This document shows, one piece after another, positions 8,470 through 17,568 of a DNA stretch of 64,000 nt (position 1 is the stretch's first letter; every line of letters begins with the position of its first letter). The stretch is from Salinisphaera sp052044135 (lineage in GTDB: Bacteria > Pseudomonadota > Gammaproteobacteria > Nevskiales > Salinisphaeraceae). The DNA lies in NCBI RefSeq assembly GCF_052044135.1, contig NZ_JBQDYF010000006.1, forward strand, positions 1-64,000, given 5' to 3'. A model generated the notes under the pieces. It was not told the origin of the DNA. It saw nothing but the letters and a program-made list of their open reading frames with translations, and searched no databases. Position numbers and translations under genes: made by a program.

Positions 8470-10119
8470 CTACTTCTGGATACTGACTTCGCGGAAGTAG
8501 TGCTCGCCCAGCGGATCCATCACATAGCCGTGCACTTCCTTGCGCATCGGCACGAACACGGTGGAGTGATCGATGGTGATCCACGGCGCCTGCTGCTTGA
8601 AAACCTTGATGGCCTGCTGGTACAGCTTGGCGCGCTTGGCGTTATCCGTGGTTTGCTGGGCTTCGGTCACCAGTTTGGTGTACTTCTTGTTGCACCAGCG
8701 CGCGATATTGTTGCCGGTATGCACACCGGGGCAGGCCAGCAGCGTGTAGAGGAAGTTGTCCGGGTCGCCATTGTCGCCGGTCCAGCCCATGAACGCGGTC
8801 TGGTGGTCGCCCTGCGCAGTGCGCTTTAGGTACTCACCCCATTCGTAGGTCACGATCTTGGCCTTGACCCCGACCTTGGCCCAGTCGGCCTGGACCATCT
8901 CGGCCATGCGACGGGCGTTCGGGTTGTACGGACGCGCCACCGGCATCGCCCAAATATCGGTGCTGAAACCGTTCGGGTAGCCAGCCTCCTTGAGCAGCTT
9001 CTTGGCCTTGGCCGGATCGTATTTGTAGCCGGTCACGTTCTTGTTGTAGCCGAGCATGGTCGGCGGGATCGGATTCGAGGCGACCTGCGCATGCCCATGG
9101 AAAATAGCGTTGATGATTGCCTTCTTGTTGACCGCATAGGCCAGTGCCTGCCGGACCTTGACCTTGTTGAACGGCTTTTTCTCGGTATTGAAGGCCAGAT
9201 AGCCGATGTTCAGCCCGGGCTGGGACTTCATCGTGATCTGTGGATTCTTTTTCAGCGAAGCGATATCCGACGGATTCGGATAGACCATGACCTGGCATTC
9301 GCCGGCCTTGAGTTTCTCCAACCGCACCGACGCATCGGGCGTGATCACATAGATCAGGTTCGCAAGCGACGGCTTATTGCCCCAGTAATCCGGGTTGCGC
9401 TTGTAGCGAATGACGGCGTCCTTCTGATAATGCAGAAGCTGGAACGGCCCGGTGCCGACCGGCTTGAGGTTCATCTGGTCCGGGTGGCCGGACTTGAGCA
9501 GCTGATCGGCGTACTGCTTGGACAGAATCGCCGAGAAGTTCATCGCCATGTCCGCCAGAAAAGCGGCGTTGGGCTTGTTGAGGGTGAACCTGACCGTGTA
9601 CTTGTTCACCTTCGTGATGGACTTCAGCAGCTTGGAAAAGCCCATCGACTGGAAGTAGTTATAGGTGCCGCCGTTGACCTTGTAGTAGGGGTTATTCTTC
9701 TTCCACTGGCGATCGAAGGAAAACACCACATCGTCGGCGTCGAAATCGCGCGTCGGCTTGAACCAGGGCGTGGTCTGGAATTTGACGCCGTGGCGCAGGT
9801 GGAAGGTGTAGACCAGTCCGTTCTTGGAGACCGTCCAGGACTTGGCCAGCGCCGGCTCGATCTTCGTGGTGCCCAGCTTGAACTCGACCAGCTTGTCGTA
9901 AATGGGGTGGGTGGCATCGAAGGTCGTGCTATCGGTATACAGCTCCGGATTGAAGCCCGACGGGCTGCCTTCGGAACAGTAGACGAGCGTGCCGTTGGCC
10001 GCACTCGCGACCGCCATCTGCGTGAGCGACAGCGCGGCCAGTAGCAGCACCAGCCCGAACCGGGCATGGCCGCGACTGCCGACAGGCGCGGCTTTTGACA
10101 AATATGCCTTGAATTTCAA
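8470..10119 (-). CDS. dppA: periplasmic dipeptide-binding protein DppA
   Basis: Solute-binding protein (SBP_bac_5 family) that delivers di/oligopeptides to DppBCDF. The frame is open from 10173, but the best start is a TTG at 10119, which has AAGGGGGA about 5 bases upstream. This gives 549 aa with a basic N terminus, a hydrophobic core (FGLVLLLAALSL) and a likely signal peptidase site after VASA. The mature part starts with the family pattern LVYCSEGSPSGFNPELY and contains VGTGPFQL and the long C-terminal lobe. It is first in the operon. A 12-bp palindrome at 10273-10284 lies about 150 bases upstream and may be an operator. The TTG start is a judgement from ribosome-binding-site spacing. Confidence 0.9.
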   Translation of the reverse strand: MKFKAYLSKAAPVGSRGHARFGLVLLLAALSLTQMAVASAANGTLVYCSEGSPSGFNPELYTDSTTFDATHPIYDKLVEFKLGTTKIEPALAKSWTVSKNGLVYTFHLRHGVKFQTTPWFKPTRDFDADDVVFSFDRQWKKNNPYYKVNGGTYNYFQSMGFSKLLKSITKVNKYTVRFTLNKPNAAFLADMAMNFSAILSKQYADQLLKSGHPDQMNLKPVGTGPFQLLHYQKDAVIRYKRNPDYWGNKPSLANLIYVITPDASVRLEKLKAGECQVMVYPNPSDIASLKKNPQITMKSQPGLNIGYLAFNTEKKPFNKVKVRQALAYAVNKKAIINAIFHGHAQVASNPIPPTMLGYNKNVTGYKYDPAKAKKLLKEAGYPNGFSTDIWAMPVARPYNPNARRMAEMVQADWAKVGVKAKIVTYEWGEYLKRTAQGDHQTAFMGWTGDNGDPDNFLYTLLACPGVHTGNNIARWCNKKYTKLVTEAQQTTDNAKRAKLYQQAIKVFKQQAPWITIDHSTVFVPMRKEVHGYVMDPLGEHYFREVSIQK

Positions 10120-10272
10120 CTTATCCCCCTTGCCGTGCTTGCTTGGCAGCACAGACTGTCGAATGGCGATCACGCTTGGTCGAACTGTCCCAGCAAAAGC
10201 CGCGCCAGTCTGCAGCAGATTTCCGAACCGTGGGCTTCATCTACGGTATGGCGCCCAGTATTGGCAATGAGC

Positions 10273-10284
10273 GATAACGTTATC
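10273..10284. promoter_or_regulatory. GATAACGTTATC palindrome upstream of dppA
   Basis: A perfect 12-bp palindrome with a central CG, the form seen in operators of LacI/GalR-type repressors. It lies ~154 bases before the dppA start codon. A near copy (GATAACGTTACC) occurs at 22673-22684 before the PAP2 gene. The cognate regulator is not in the window. Confidence 0.35.
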
Positions 10285-10325
10285 ACCCCCTTGACTGTTT
10301 CGGATTCACCGATTAGGCGTAGAAA

Positions 10326-10625
10326 TTAACGGCCCTGATTTGCTGGGTGCCCCTCAAGAGGGCCCGCACCCGGTGCCAGATATCCGACGTCAACTGCTTT
10401 GGCCGGTCGATGATGCGTTCGGCGATTGGCGAACCAGGCATCGGCGCCTGCCGCATCAATGAGACACGGCTTGCCAACGCGATGCAGGATCGACTCGTCG
10501 GTGCCGTTGGTTTCGACAGCGTGATGGAAATGCCACTGATAAACGTCGCCCTTCTGGACGATGACCGGTTGGCCGCAAGCGATGCAGCTGCATTCGCAGT
10601 CCCGGCTGCGAGATACAGTCGACAC
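10326..10625 (-). pseudogene. fragment of a CoiA-like / zinc-ribbon protein
   Basis: The 99-codon frame contains C-x-C-x2-C-G-x-P-V-I-x-K-G-x6-H-F-x-H, the zinc-binding N-terminal pattern of CoiA-like competence proteins (seen as CECSCIACGQPVI followed by WHFHH). It continues with ESILHRVGKPCLIDAAG, which resembles the next conserved block. The nuclease domain that should follow is absent and the remainder does not look like protein, so this is probably a truncated remnant. It lies between dpp and hipBA in an accessory patch. The family call is by pattern only. Confidence 0.4.
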
Positions 10626-10860
10626 CTGGACTGGACTGGCCGGCGCGATCGAGGGCCCAGCCGATCTTGGTTCTTGGATGGCGTGGCTCGCGATCCATAA
10701 CCATTTGTAAAGCCGAGTATTTTAAGGCTGCCGAGACGCCAACATATCAGCTGAATGATATGGCTGTAATATCACCAGACCGAATAAAGCCTAACAATAT
10801 CATTTTAATGATATTATTCTATTATCATTAAAACGAATAAATGCTGAGGTGTTTCTCGAC
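10626..10860. other. AT-rich leader region of hipBA
   Basis: The base composition falls sharply from about 10730. It holds the operator palindrome at 10796-10815 and further TATCATT-type half sites (for example 10823-10829). No gene is seen. Confidence 0.5.
10796..10815. promoter_or_regulatory. candidate HipB operator
   Basis: AATATCATT-TT-AATGATATT is a perfect 9-bp inverted repeat 46 bases before the hipB start. Further ATCATTA half sites follow at about 10823-10832. Xre-type antitoxins such as HipB bind such palindromes to repress their own operon; binding here is inferred. Confidence 0.6.
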
Positions 10861-11277
10861 ATGAAAGTCACGACGCTGAAACAGCTTGGCGCCTTCATTC
10901 GTGACCAGCGCCGCCAGCGCAAGTGGACACAGAAGCAACTTGCAGACGCATCCGGGACACTGCAGTCCTGGTTATCGGGCGTTGAGAAGGGGAAAGGCAA
11001 CCCTGAGTTCGGCAAGCTCATGGCGGTGCTGCGGGCGCTTGATGTGACGCTGGACCTTCATCGGCAAAGCGCCGGGCCTAAGCCTGTTCCGCGCCCGAAT
11101 GCTAGTCCAGCCCAATTGGATCGCGCCAGCACGGTTCGACGCACGGCTTCTGGCGGACTGGACTCGTCTCGGCGTGACGCCCCCTCTCCGGCATCGGGGG
11201 GCATCGCTCGTGGAAGCGCGCAAGCACCGTCAGTGCAATCGCTTCGTGCGCGTTTCCAGAAGAGCGGCAAGAAGTAG
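10861..11277 (+). CDS. hipB: HipB-like Xre-family antitoxin
   Basis: A 138-aa protein with an N-terminal HTH_3/Xre DNA-binding domain at about residues 5-65 (LGAFIRDQRRQRKWTQKQLA, then SGTLQSWLSGVEKGKGNP). A long, low-complexity Pro/Ser/Arg-rich tail follows, unusual because HipB proteins are commonly ~90 aa. The ATG at 10861 has GAGG 12 bases upstream and matches the conserved start better than the GTG at 10849. It is separated by 5 bases from hipA, as expected for a co-transcribed toxin-antitoxin pair, and probably represses the operon through the palindrome at 10796-10815. Confidence 0.8.
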   Translation: MKVTTLKQLGAFIRDQRRQRKWTQKQLADASGTLQSWLSGVEKGKGNPEFGKLMAVLRALDVTLDLHRQSAGPKPVPRPNASPAQLDRASTVRRTASGGLDSSRRDAPSPASGGIARGSAQAPSVQSLRARFQKSGKK

Positions 11278-11282
11278 CCGGC

Positions 11283-12551
11283 ATGGAACAAACGGTCGAG
11301 ATCTTCTTGAATGAAATCCGGATCGGTGCGGTCACCCGGCTGACCGGCGCCCGGTTCGAATTCGAGTACGACAAAACATATCTTGCGGACGAGGCCAACC
11401 ATCCGCTGTCGCTTTCCATGCCGATGACCGCGGCTGTGCACCGCGATTCGCGCGGCGAGTCGATCGTGAGCAACTTCATGTGGGGATTGCTCCCCGATGA
11501 TAGAGAGGTTCTGCGCCGATACGCGGCACATTTTGATGTACCCGAGGCCGATCCGCTCGCCTTACTCGAGGCCATTGGTGAGGATTGTCCGGGTGCGGTG
11601 AGTTTTGGAACGTCCGACCTGGGGCGAGGTTTGGGTCCGCTCGATGAAGCGGAAATGGCCGAAGTCGTCGATGGACTCAGGCGTGGTCGGACACCAGAGA
11701 TTTTCGGTCGAAATCCCGGCTATTTTTCATTGGCCGGCGCCCAGCCGAAAACTGCCTTCGTTTATCGCGACGGCCAGTGGTACATGCCCGTCGGCGACGA
11801 GCCGAGCACGCATATCGTCAAGCCGGCGATGCGTAATCTTGATGACCAGCCGCTCAACGAGCATTTCTGTTTGCAGCTCGCGCGTGAGGTCGGCCTCGCT
11901 GCGCCGGAGTCATGGGTCGAGCGAATGGGCGCGGAGCAGGCAATCGTGGTCGAGCGATTCGATCGAATGACCGATGCCGGGCCTGAGACGCGTCGCATCC
12001 ATATCGAGGATATGTGCCAGGCGCTGGGGTATGCCCCGAGCCAGAAATACGAGGAGAACGGCGGCCCCGGCATTCGGGCTATCGGCGAACTCCTACGTGA
12101 CAACGCGACCGATCCTGCCGCGGACCTCGAACAGTTCATGCGGGCGGTGATGTTCAATGTGCTTATATGCGGTACAGACGCCCACGCCAAGAACTACTCG
12201 ATCTGGCATGTGACAGGGCCGCAACTCGCGCTCGCGCCGCTGTACGACATCAACAGTGTCTACCCATATTTTCTGCGATGGAATGATCGGAAGATGGCTA
12301 TGGCAGTTCGCGGCAAAAAGGTTCAGCACAATATCCGTCCGGAACATTTCGTGGCCGATGGCAAGGCACTGGGTCTGTCGGCAGAACAGATTCGGGGATG
12401 GTTGGGCGATATGGCCGAACAGCTGCCGGAGCAGGCCCGGTGGACCCGTGATCAGATGCCTTATGAATCAACGGTCATCGATCTCATCGTCGATGAGATC
12501 GCGCGCTGTACAACACGTCTTCTCGGTCAATTGCGTGGCCCAGCCGGGTGA
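11283..12551 (+). CDS. hipA: HipA-family serine/threonine kinase toxin
   Basis: Type II toxin of 422 aa. In E. coli HipA phosphorylates glutamyl-tRNA synthetase and causes persistence. The N-terminal HipA-couple domain spans about residues 1-110. The kinase domain includes the nucleotide loop FSLAGAQPKTAF near 143, the catalytic loop GTDAHAKNYS near 297 and the metal-binding PLYDINSVYPY near 318. All catalytic residues seem intact, so it is probably active when not neutralised. It is paired with the Xre antitoxin just upstream. The cellular target in this organism is unknown. Confidence 0.88.
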   Translation: MEQTVEIFLNEIRIGAVTRLTGARFEFEYDKTYLADEANHPLSLSMPMTAAVHRDSRGESIVSNFMWGLLPDDREVLRRYAAHFDVPEADPLALLEAIGEDCPGAVSFGTSDLGRGLGPLDEAEMAEVVDGLRRGRTPEIFGRNPGYFSLAGAQPKTAFVYRDGQWYMPVGDEPSTHIVKPAMRNLDDQPLNEHFCLQLAREVGLAAPESWVERMGAEQAIVVERFDRMTDAGPETRRIHIEDMCQALGYAPSQKYEENGGPGIRAIGELLRDNATDPAADLEQFMRAVMFNVLICGTDAHAKNYSIWHVTGPQLALAPLYDINSVYPYFLRWNDRKMAMAVRGKKVQHNIRPEHFVADGKALGLSAEQIRGWLGDMAEQLPEQARWTRDQMPYESTVIDLIVDEIARCTTRLLGQLRGPAG

Positions 12552-12700
12552 TGAGGTCTGCAACACTCACTTCGGCTTGAACGCTTCGACGGCGAACCGA
12601 ACGCCTGAGTCAGGATAGAAAACAGCAGCTTTTCACCGTGCCGTTATACGTCCGGGGCAGATCTTGTCTGATGCGTCACATGGCCATTCGATGTCTGACC

Positions 12701-12753
12701 TTAAAAGGCGTCGTCCGCCGCGGGTCGGGCCGAGCCGTCGGCCCGCGGCGGAC
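12701..12753 (-). terminator. terminator of the first liv operon
   Basis: On the minus strand the arms GTCCGCCGCGGG / CCCGCGGCGGAC (12-bp complementary ends, with extra GC pairing inside) are followed by GACGCCTTTTAA. It lies just beyond the livF stop codon. Confidence 0.7.
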
Positions 12754-12756
12754 AAG

Positions 12757-13473
12757 TCATGCGCTTTTGCCGAGATAGGCTTCCTGCACTTCCGGCGAGG
12801 CCAGTAGGGCCGAGGCCTTGTCTTCGTGGACCATGCGGCCGACCTCCAGCACATAGCCGCGGTCGGCGAGCTTGAGCGCGATGCGCGCGTTCTGCTCGAC
12901 CACCAGCACGGTGACACCCGAGTTGGCGATCTCGCGCAGTGCGGCGAAAATGCCCTTGACGATGAGTGGCGCCAGGCCGAGGCTCGGCTCGTCCAGCAGC
13001 AACAGGCGCGGTTTGGCCATCAGCGCCCGGCCGATGGCCAGCATTTGCTGTTCGCCGCCGGACAGGGTGCCGGCCAGTTGCGCGCGCCGCTCCTCCAGCT
13101 TGGGAAACATGCGGTAGACCTCGGCACGGGTGGTGCCGACTTCCGCCGGCGGCCGGGTATAGGCGCCGAGCCCGAGGTTCTCCTCGACCGTGAGGGTGCC
13201 GAACACGCGCCGGCCTTCCGGCGACTGGGCGATGCCCTTGCCGACGATCAGATCGGCGCGCACGCCCACCAGTTCCTCGTCGCGATAGACGATGGAGCCC
13301 GACTTCGGGCGCAGCAGACCGCTGAGCGAACGCATCAGCGTGGTCTTGCCGGCGCCGTTGGAGCCGAGAATGGCCACCACCTCGCCCTCGGCGACCCGCA
13401 GCGAGACGCCCTTCAGGGCCTCGATCTGGCCGTAGTTGACGTGGAGGTCGGATACCGTCAGAAGATCGCTCAT
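12757..13473 (-). CDS. livF: branched-chain amino acid ABC transporter ATP-binding protein LivF
   Basis: ATPase of 238 aa, the usual LivF length. Walker A is GSNGAGKTT (about residues 37-45), the signature LSGGEQQMLAIGRAL near 138 and Walker B LLLLDEPSLGLAP near 158. It overlaps livG by 4 bases (ATGA) and is the last gene of the leftward livKHMGF operon. It pairs with LivG on the LivHM channel. The system may take up branched-chain or other amino acids, amides or urea, since members of this family vary in substrate. Confidence 0.92.
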   Translation of the reverse strand: MSDLLTVSDLHVNYGQIEALKGVSLRVAEGEVVAILGSNGAGKTTLMRSLSGLLRPKSGSIVYRDEELVGVRADLIVGKGIAQSPEGRRVFGTLTVEENLGLGAYTRPPAEVGTTRAEVYRMFPKLEERRAQLAGTLSGGEQQMLAIGRALMAKPRLLLLDEPSLGLAPLIVKGIFAALREIANSGVTVLVVEQNARIALKLADRGYVLEVGRMVHEDKASALLASPEVQEAYLGKSA

Positions 13474-14264
13474 GCGGCCGCCTCGTCATCGTCGTCGTCG
13501 GCGCCCAGGTAGGCTTCGATTACTTGCGGGTTGTTGCGCACCGAGGCGGGATCGCCTTCGGCGATTTTCTTGCCGAAGTTGATCACCACGATGTTGTCGG
13601 TGACCTTCATCACCACGTTCATGTCGTGTTCCACCAGCAGCACGGTGATGCCGGCGTCGCGAATGCCGAGAATGGTGTCGTTGAGCTCGGCCGATTCCTG
13701 GTCGTTTAGGCCGGCGGCCGGCTCGTCGAGGATGAGCAGTTCCGGACTGGCGGCCAGGGTACGCGCCATCTCCACCCGGCGCTGGATGCCGTAGGGCAGG
13801 GACGTGGCCAGCTCGTGGGCCACATCGGTCAGATCCAGGCGCTCGATGATTTCCATGCAGTTTTCCCGCAGGGCGCGTTCTTCGCGCCGCTGGCCGGGGG
13901 TAGCGAGCAGGCTGGACAGCCAGCTCTGCCGGGTGCGCATGTGTTGGCCGGCCAGCACGTTTTCCAGCACGCTCATGCCGCTGAACAGGCGGATGGTCTG
14001 AAAGGTGCGCAAAATGCCGCAGTGGGCGACGCGATACGGCGGCAGACCGCTGATGCGCTCACCCTTCCAGCGCACCTCGCCGTCGGTGGGTTTGTACACC
14101 CCGGTGATGATGTTGAATACCGTGGTCTTGCCGGCGCCGTTGGGCCCGATCAGGCCGACGATCTGGCCCTTGTGCACGCTGAAATCGAGCGCGTCCACGG
14201 CGCGCAGGCCACCGAAGCTGATGCCCACGTTGTCGAGCGTGAGTAGTGCGTTGCTGTCAGTCAT
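13470..14264 (-). CDS. livG: branched-chain amino acid ABC transporter ATP-binding protein LivG
   Basis: ATPase of 264 aa. Walker A is GPNGAGKTTVFN, the signature region LPYGIQRRVEMARTLA and Walker B LLILDEPAAGLN, followed by the LivG-type C-terminal BCA_ABC_TP extension ending in a run of acidic residues and alanines. The frame is open to 14288, but the ATG at 14264 overlaps the livM stop in an ATGA and gives the standard LivG N terminus, so it is chosen. Confidence 0.92.
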   Translation of the reverse strand: MTDSNALLTLDNVGISFGGLRAVDALDFSVHKGQIVGLIGPNGAGKTTVFNIITGVYKPTDGEVRWKGERISGLPPYRVAHCGILRTFQTIRLFSGMSVLENVLAGQHMRTRQSWLSSLLATPGQRREERALRENCMEIIERLDLTDVAHELATSLPYGIQRRVEMARTLAASPELLILDEPAAGLNDQESAELNDTILGIRDAGITVLLVEHDMNVVMKVTDNIVVINFGKKIAEGDPASVRNNPQVIEAYLGADDDDDEAAA

Positions 14265-15187
14265 TCCATGCGCCTGCGTCGGGGCCAAATACCCTGGGGA
14301 CGGATCACCATCACCACGATCATGCCAATGCCGAAAACGAAGTAGCGGTACTGGGCGAGTTCGCGAAATACCTGGGGCACGACGAACATGAGTACCGTGC
14401 CGAGCAGCACGCCCGGAATCGAGGCCTGGCCGCCGACCAGGACGATCGCGAACAGGGTGACCGACTCGGTGAACACGAAGGCGCCCGGCGAAACCACCGC
14501 CAGCTGGCTGGCGAACAGGGTGCCGGCGGCGCCGGCGACCCCGGCCCCCAGGGCGAAGGCGAGAATTTTGTAGTAGCGGGCGTTCACGCCCAGCGTGGTG
14601 GCCGCCAGCTCGTCTTCCTTGAGATAGCGAAAGACGCGGCCGAGGCGGCTGTGCTCGAGGTTGTTCATCAGCAGCAGCACCAGCCCCAGCAGCACCCAGT
14701 CGACCAGGAAGTTGCCGCCCTGGGACATAATGGCGTGGCCGAACAGGCTCGGCACGCCGATGCCGAAGATGCCGTCCGGGCCGCCGGTGACGCCGCCGAC
14801 ATTATTGACCATCACCAGATGAAAGATCTGGCTGATGCCGATGGTGGCCACCAGCAGATAGTCGCCGCGCAACTTGACGATCGGTGCCGCGAGCAGGCCG
14901 CCGACCAGCGCCGCGGTGATAATGGCCGGAATCATGCTCCAGAGCACCGGCACGCCGTAGACCGTGTTCAGGATGGCGGTGACATAGGCGCCGATGCCGA
15001 AATACACGGCATGGCCCATGTCGAACATCCCGGCGCGGCCGAGCACGATGTCCTGGCTCAGGGCCACCACCGCATAAATGGCGAAAATGGCGAGGATGCT
15101 GATCCAGTTGGCGCCGAGAACGAAGGGCACGGCCAGCCCGGCGACCCAGACGAGCGGTCCGAGCCAGCGAAATATTTTTGTGTTCAT
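14261..15187 (-). CDS. livM: branched-chain amino acid ABC transporter permease LivM
   Basis: Inner-membrane permease (308 aa) with eight or more hydrophobic segments. The family motif GRAGMFDMGHAVYFGIGAY lies at about residues 50-68, and GGxASIPGVLLG near the end. It overlaps livH and livG by 4 bases each, so the whole operon is tightly coupled. It forms the heterodimeric channel with LivH. Confidence 0.92.
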   Translation of the reverse strand: MNTKIFRWLGPLVWVAGLAVPFVLGANWISILAIFAIYAVVALSQDIVLGRAGMFDMGHAVYFGIGAYVTAILNTVYGVPVLWSMIPAIITAALVGGLLAAPIVKLRGDYLLVATIGISQIFHLVMVNNVGGVTGGPDGIFGIGVPSLFGHAIMSQGGNFLVDWVLLGLVLLLMNNLEHSRLGRVFRYLKEDELAATTLGVNARYYKILAFALGAGVAGAAGTLFASQLAVVSPGAFVFTESVTLFAIVLVGGQASIPGVLLGTVLMFVVPQVFRELAQYRYFVFGIGMIVVMVIRPQGIWPRRRRME

Positions 15188-16089
15188 ACCTTCTCCGCCA
15201 CGCGTTCGCCGAGAATACCGGTGGGCCGGACGAGCAGAATCGCGATCAAAAGACCGAAGGTAATGGCCTCTTGCCAGGTGCTCGAGATGTAGCCGGCGGC
15301 CAGGGCGTTGAACAGACCGAGCAGAAGGCCGCCAAGCATGGCGCCCGGGATGTTGCCGATACCGCCGATGATGGCGGCGATGAACGCGTTCAGGCCGTAG
15401 ATCCAGCCCATGTTGAACACCGCCTGGCGATAGTACAGGCCGATGAACAGACCGCCGATCGCGCCCAGCGCGGGCCCGAGGATGAACACGCTCACGATCA
15501 CCCGGTTGACGTTAATGCCCATCAGGCGCGCGGCATCCTGGTCGATGGCCGCCGCACGAATCGCGGTGCCGAAGCGGGTGCGGTTGACGTAGAGATACAG
15601 GGCGCCCATCAGCGCCAGCGACACGACGATAATGAGCAGCTGGGTGAAGGTCACCTCCACGCCGTGGATGTTCCAGCTGATGCTCGGCAGGGAGCCCTGC
15701 GGAAACACCAGGGTCTGGGGGCTCCAGATCAGCATCATGCCGTTTTCGAGCATCATCGAGGCGCCGAGCGCCGAGACCACCGCCGACAGCCGGTGCGCGC
15801 TGCGCAGCGGCCGGTAGGCGGTGAACTCCAGCAACACCCCGGCGCAGGATACCGCCACCACCGCCCCCACGAAGGCCAGCCCGACCACCCAGACCGCGGG
15901 GGAGCCGGCGGCGCCCCCGAGGCTGGAGATCACGGTCAGACCGATGAAGGCGCCGAGTACGCACAAGTCCCCATGTGCGAAGTTAATCAGCTTCAGAATG
16001 CCGTAGACCATCGTATAGCCCAGCGCGATCAGGGCATAAATACCGCCGACGGTCAGGCCGTTCACCAATTGCTGGCAAAACTCGCTCAT
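15184..16089 (-). CDS. livH: branched-chain amino acid ABC transporter permease LivH
   Basis: Inner-membrane permease of 301 aa. It starts with the typical LivH pattern LVNGLTVGGIYALIALGYTM, followed by INFAHGDLCVLGAF. The EAA-type contact loop (GTAIRAAAIDQDAARLMGI) and the C-terminal GGIGNIPGAMLGGLLLG are conserved. It starts 33 bases after the livK gene. Confidence 0.92.
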   Translation of the reverse strand: MSEFCQQLVNGLTVGGIYALIALGYTMVYGILKLINFAHGDLCVLGAFIGLTVISSLGGAAGSPAVWVVGLAFVGAVVAVSCAGVLLEFTAYRPLRSAHRLSAVVSALGASMMLENGMMLIWSPQTLVFPQGSLPSISWNIHGVEVTFTQLLIIVVSLALMGALYLYVNRTRFGTAIRAAAIDQDAARLMGINVNRVIVSVFILGPALGAIGGLFIGLYYRQAVFNMGWIYGLNAFIAAIIGGIGNIPGAMLGGLLLGLFNALAAGYISSTWQEAITFGLLIAILLVRPTGILGERVAEKV

Positions 16090-16122
16090 GTGGTGCGTCC
16101 CCTGTGGTGAGCCAGGCGTCGA

Positions 16123-17265
16123 TCAGCTGGCCGATGCGGAGGTCGGGTAGACCGTCTTGTAGCTGCCGTCGGCCTGCACTTCGAAGGCCTGGAACGCGCT
16201 GCCGATACGTTCACCCTTGGACGAGAAGCTGATCGGGCCGGTGATGCCCGGGAACTTGTCGACCTTTTGGTGCAGGTAGGCTTCGACCTTGTTGGGGTTG
16301 AGGCTGTGGGTTTCCTCGACCGCCTTCATCACTACGCGCATGCCGTCGGCGTTGGTCAGGGTAAAGATGCTGGGCGGGGCCTCGCCATAGGCTTTCTGGT
16401 AGGCGGCGAGGAACTCCTTGGCTGCCTTGTAGGGCAGATTCTCCGGGGCCGGCACGTTGACGATGATCGAGCCCTGGGCGGCGTCGCCGGCGATTTTCGC
16501 AAACGCCACATTCTGGTTGGCGTCACCGCCGACGAAGGGCACGTTCATACCGAGCTGCTTTTCCTGCGAGCGCAGCAGGCCGCCGTCGGAGTAGTAGCCC
16601 GAGAAGTAGATGACGTCCGGGTTCTTGGATTTGATATCGGTGAGTACCGAGGTGAAATCCTGCGAGCCGGAGTTGATATAGGCGCGGGTGAGTACGTGGC
16701 CGCCGTCGCTCTTGATCGCCTCGGCCACGGCGTCGCCCAGACCCTTCGAGAAGCTCGAATGGTCGGAGATCACCGCGATCCGCTTGTAGTGCTTGTGATC
16801 GACCAGATACTTGCCGGTGAACTTGGCCTCGGCGCTGTTCGGCGGCGCATTGCGGAAGAAGGTCTTGAAGCCGCGCTGGGTCAGTTCGTCGGCGGTGCCG
16901 TCGCTGGTCTGGATGACATTGGCGCGGGCGTAGATCGGCTGCGCCGCGGAGGCCGCACCCGAGGTATAGCTGCCGATGACCGCGAACACCCCGGCGTTGG
17001 TCAGACGGCGTCCGCACAGCGCGGCCTGGGTGGCCTTGCCCTCGTCATCACACACCTGCACTTTGATCTGTTTGCCGAGCAGGCCGCCCTTGGCGTTCTG
17101 TTCCTTGGCCAGCAGTTTGACTGCTTTTTCTATGCCCTGACCCTCATTGGCATATTTACCCGTGATCGGCGCCTGCACGCCGAAAGTGACTGTATCCGCT
17201 GCCATCGCCAGCGACGACACCCCCATCGCAACGGCGGCTGCCGTTGCCAGAATCGCTTTATGCAT
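16123..17265 (-). CDS. livK: periplasmic branched-chain amino acid-binding protein
   Basis: Type I periplasmic binding protein (380 aa). A Sec signal peptide (MHKAILATAAAVAMGVSSLA, cleavage probably after LAMA) is followed by the Leu/Ile/Val-binding pattern DTVTFGVQAPITGKYANEGQ. The ligand-binding segment around IGSYTSGAASAAQPIY is typical. AGAGG about 8 bases upstream supports the ATG. Being first in the livKHMGF operon, it is expected to set substrate specificity. A TATAAT -10-like hexamer is present on the minus strand at 17335-17340. Confidence 0.88.
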   Translation of the reverse strand: MHKAILATAAAVAMGVSSLAMAADTVTFGVQAPITGKYANEGQGIEKAVKLLAKEQNAKGGLLGKQIKVQVCDDEGKATQAALCGRRLTNAGVFAVIGSYTSGAASAAQPIYARANVIQTSDGTADELTQRGFKTFFRNAPPNSAEAKFTGKYLVDHKHYKRIAVISDHSSFSKGLGDAVAEAIKSDGGHVLTRAYINSGSQDFTSVLTDIKSKNPDVIYFSGYYSDGGLLRSQEKQLGMNVPFVGGDANQNVAFAKIAGDAAQGSIIVNVPAPENLPYKAAKEFLAAYQKAYGEAPPSIFTLTNADGMRVVMKAVEETHSLNPNKVEAYLHQKVDKFPGITGPISFSSKGERIGSAFQAFEVQADGSYKTVYPTSASAS

Positions 17266-17568
17266 CGTTGTGACCTCTCGTTATTAGAATATTCAATATA
17301 TAGGAAGATACAATCGATGCTTCAGTTATTGTGTATTATACAGAGGCTTATCCGGCCTTCGGCACGGTGTGGATAGCCTGCGACAAACGTCATCGGCGCC
17401 CGTGAGCCGGGCGCGCCGCATGGCGCGGTTTGATGCATCGAACACTCGGCGTCAGGCTTGGCGGTGTGTGCGAGGCAAGACCTGGCCGCGGGTTGGTGGA
17501 CTCCAACATTGGGCAGCGGGATGAGGGGATAGCCTTTCAAGTTCGCAAGCCGCGCGCGCAGTTCGGCG

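Noticed and set aside
10849..10860. GTG at 10849 as the hipB start
   Set aside because: The ATG at 10861 fits the conserved start of the Xre domain and the spacing to GAGG better.
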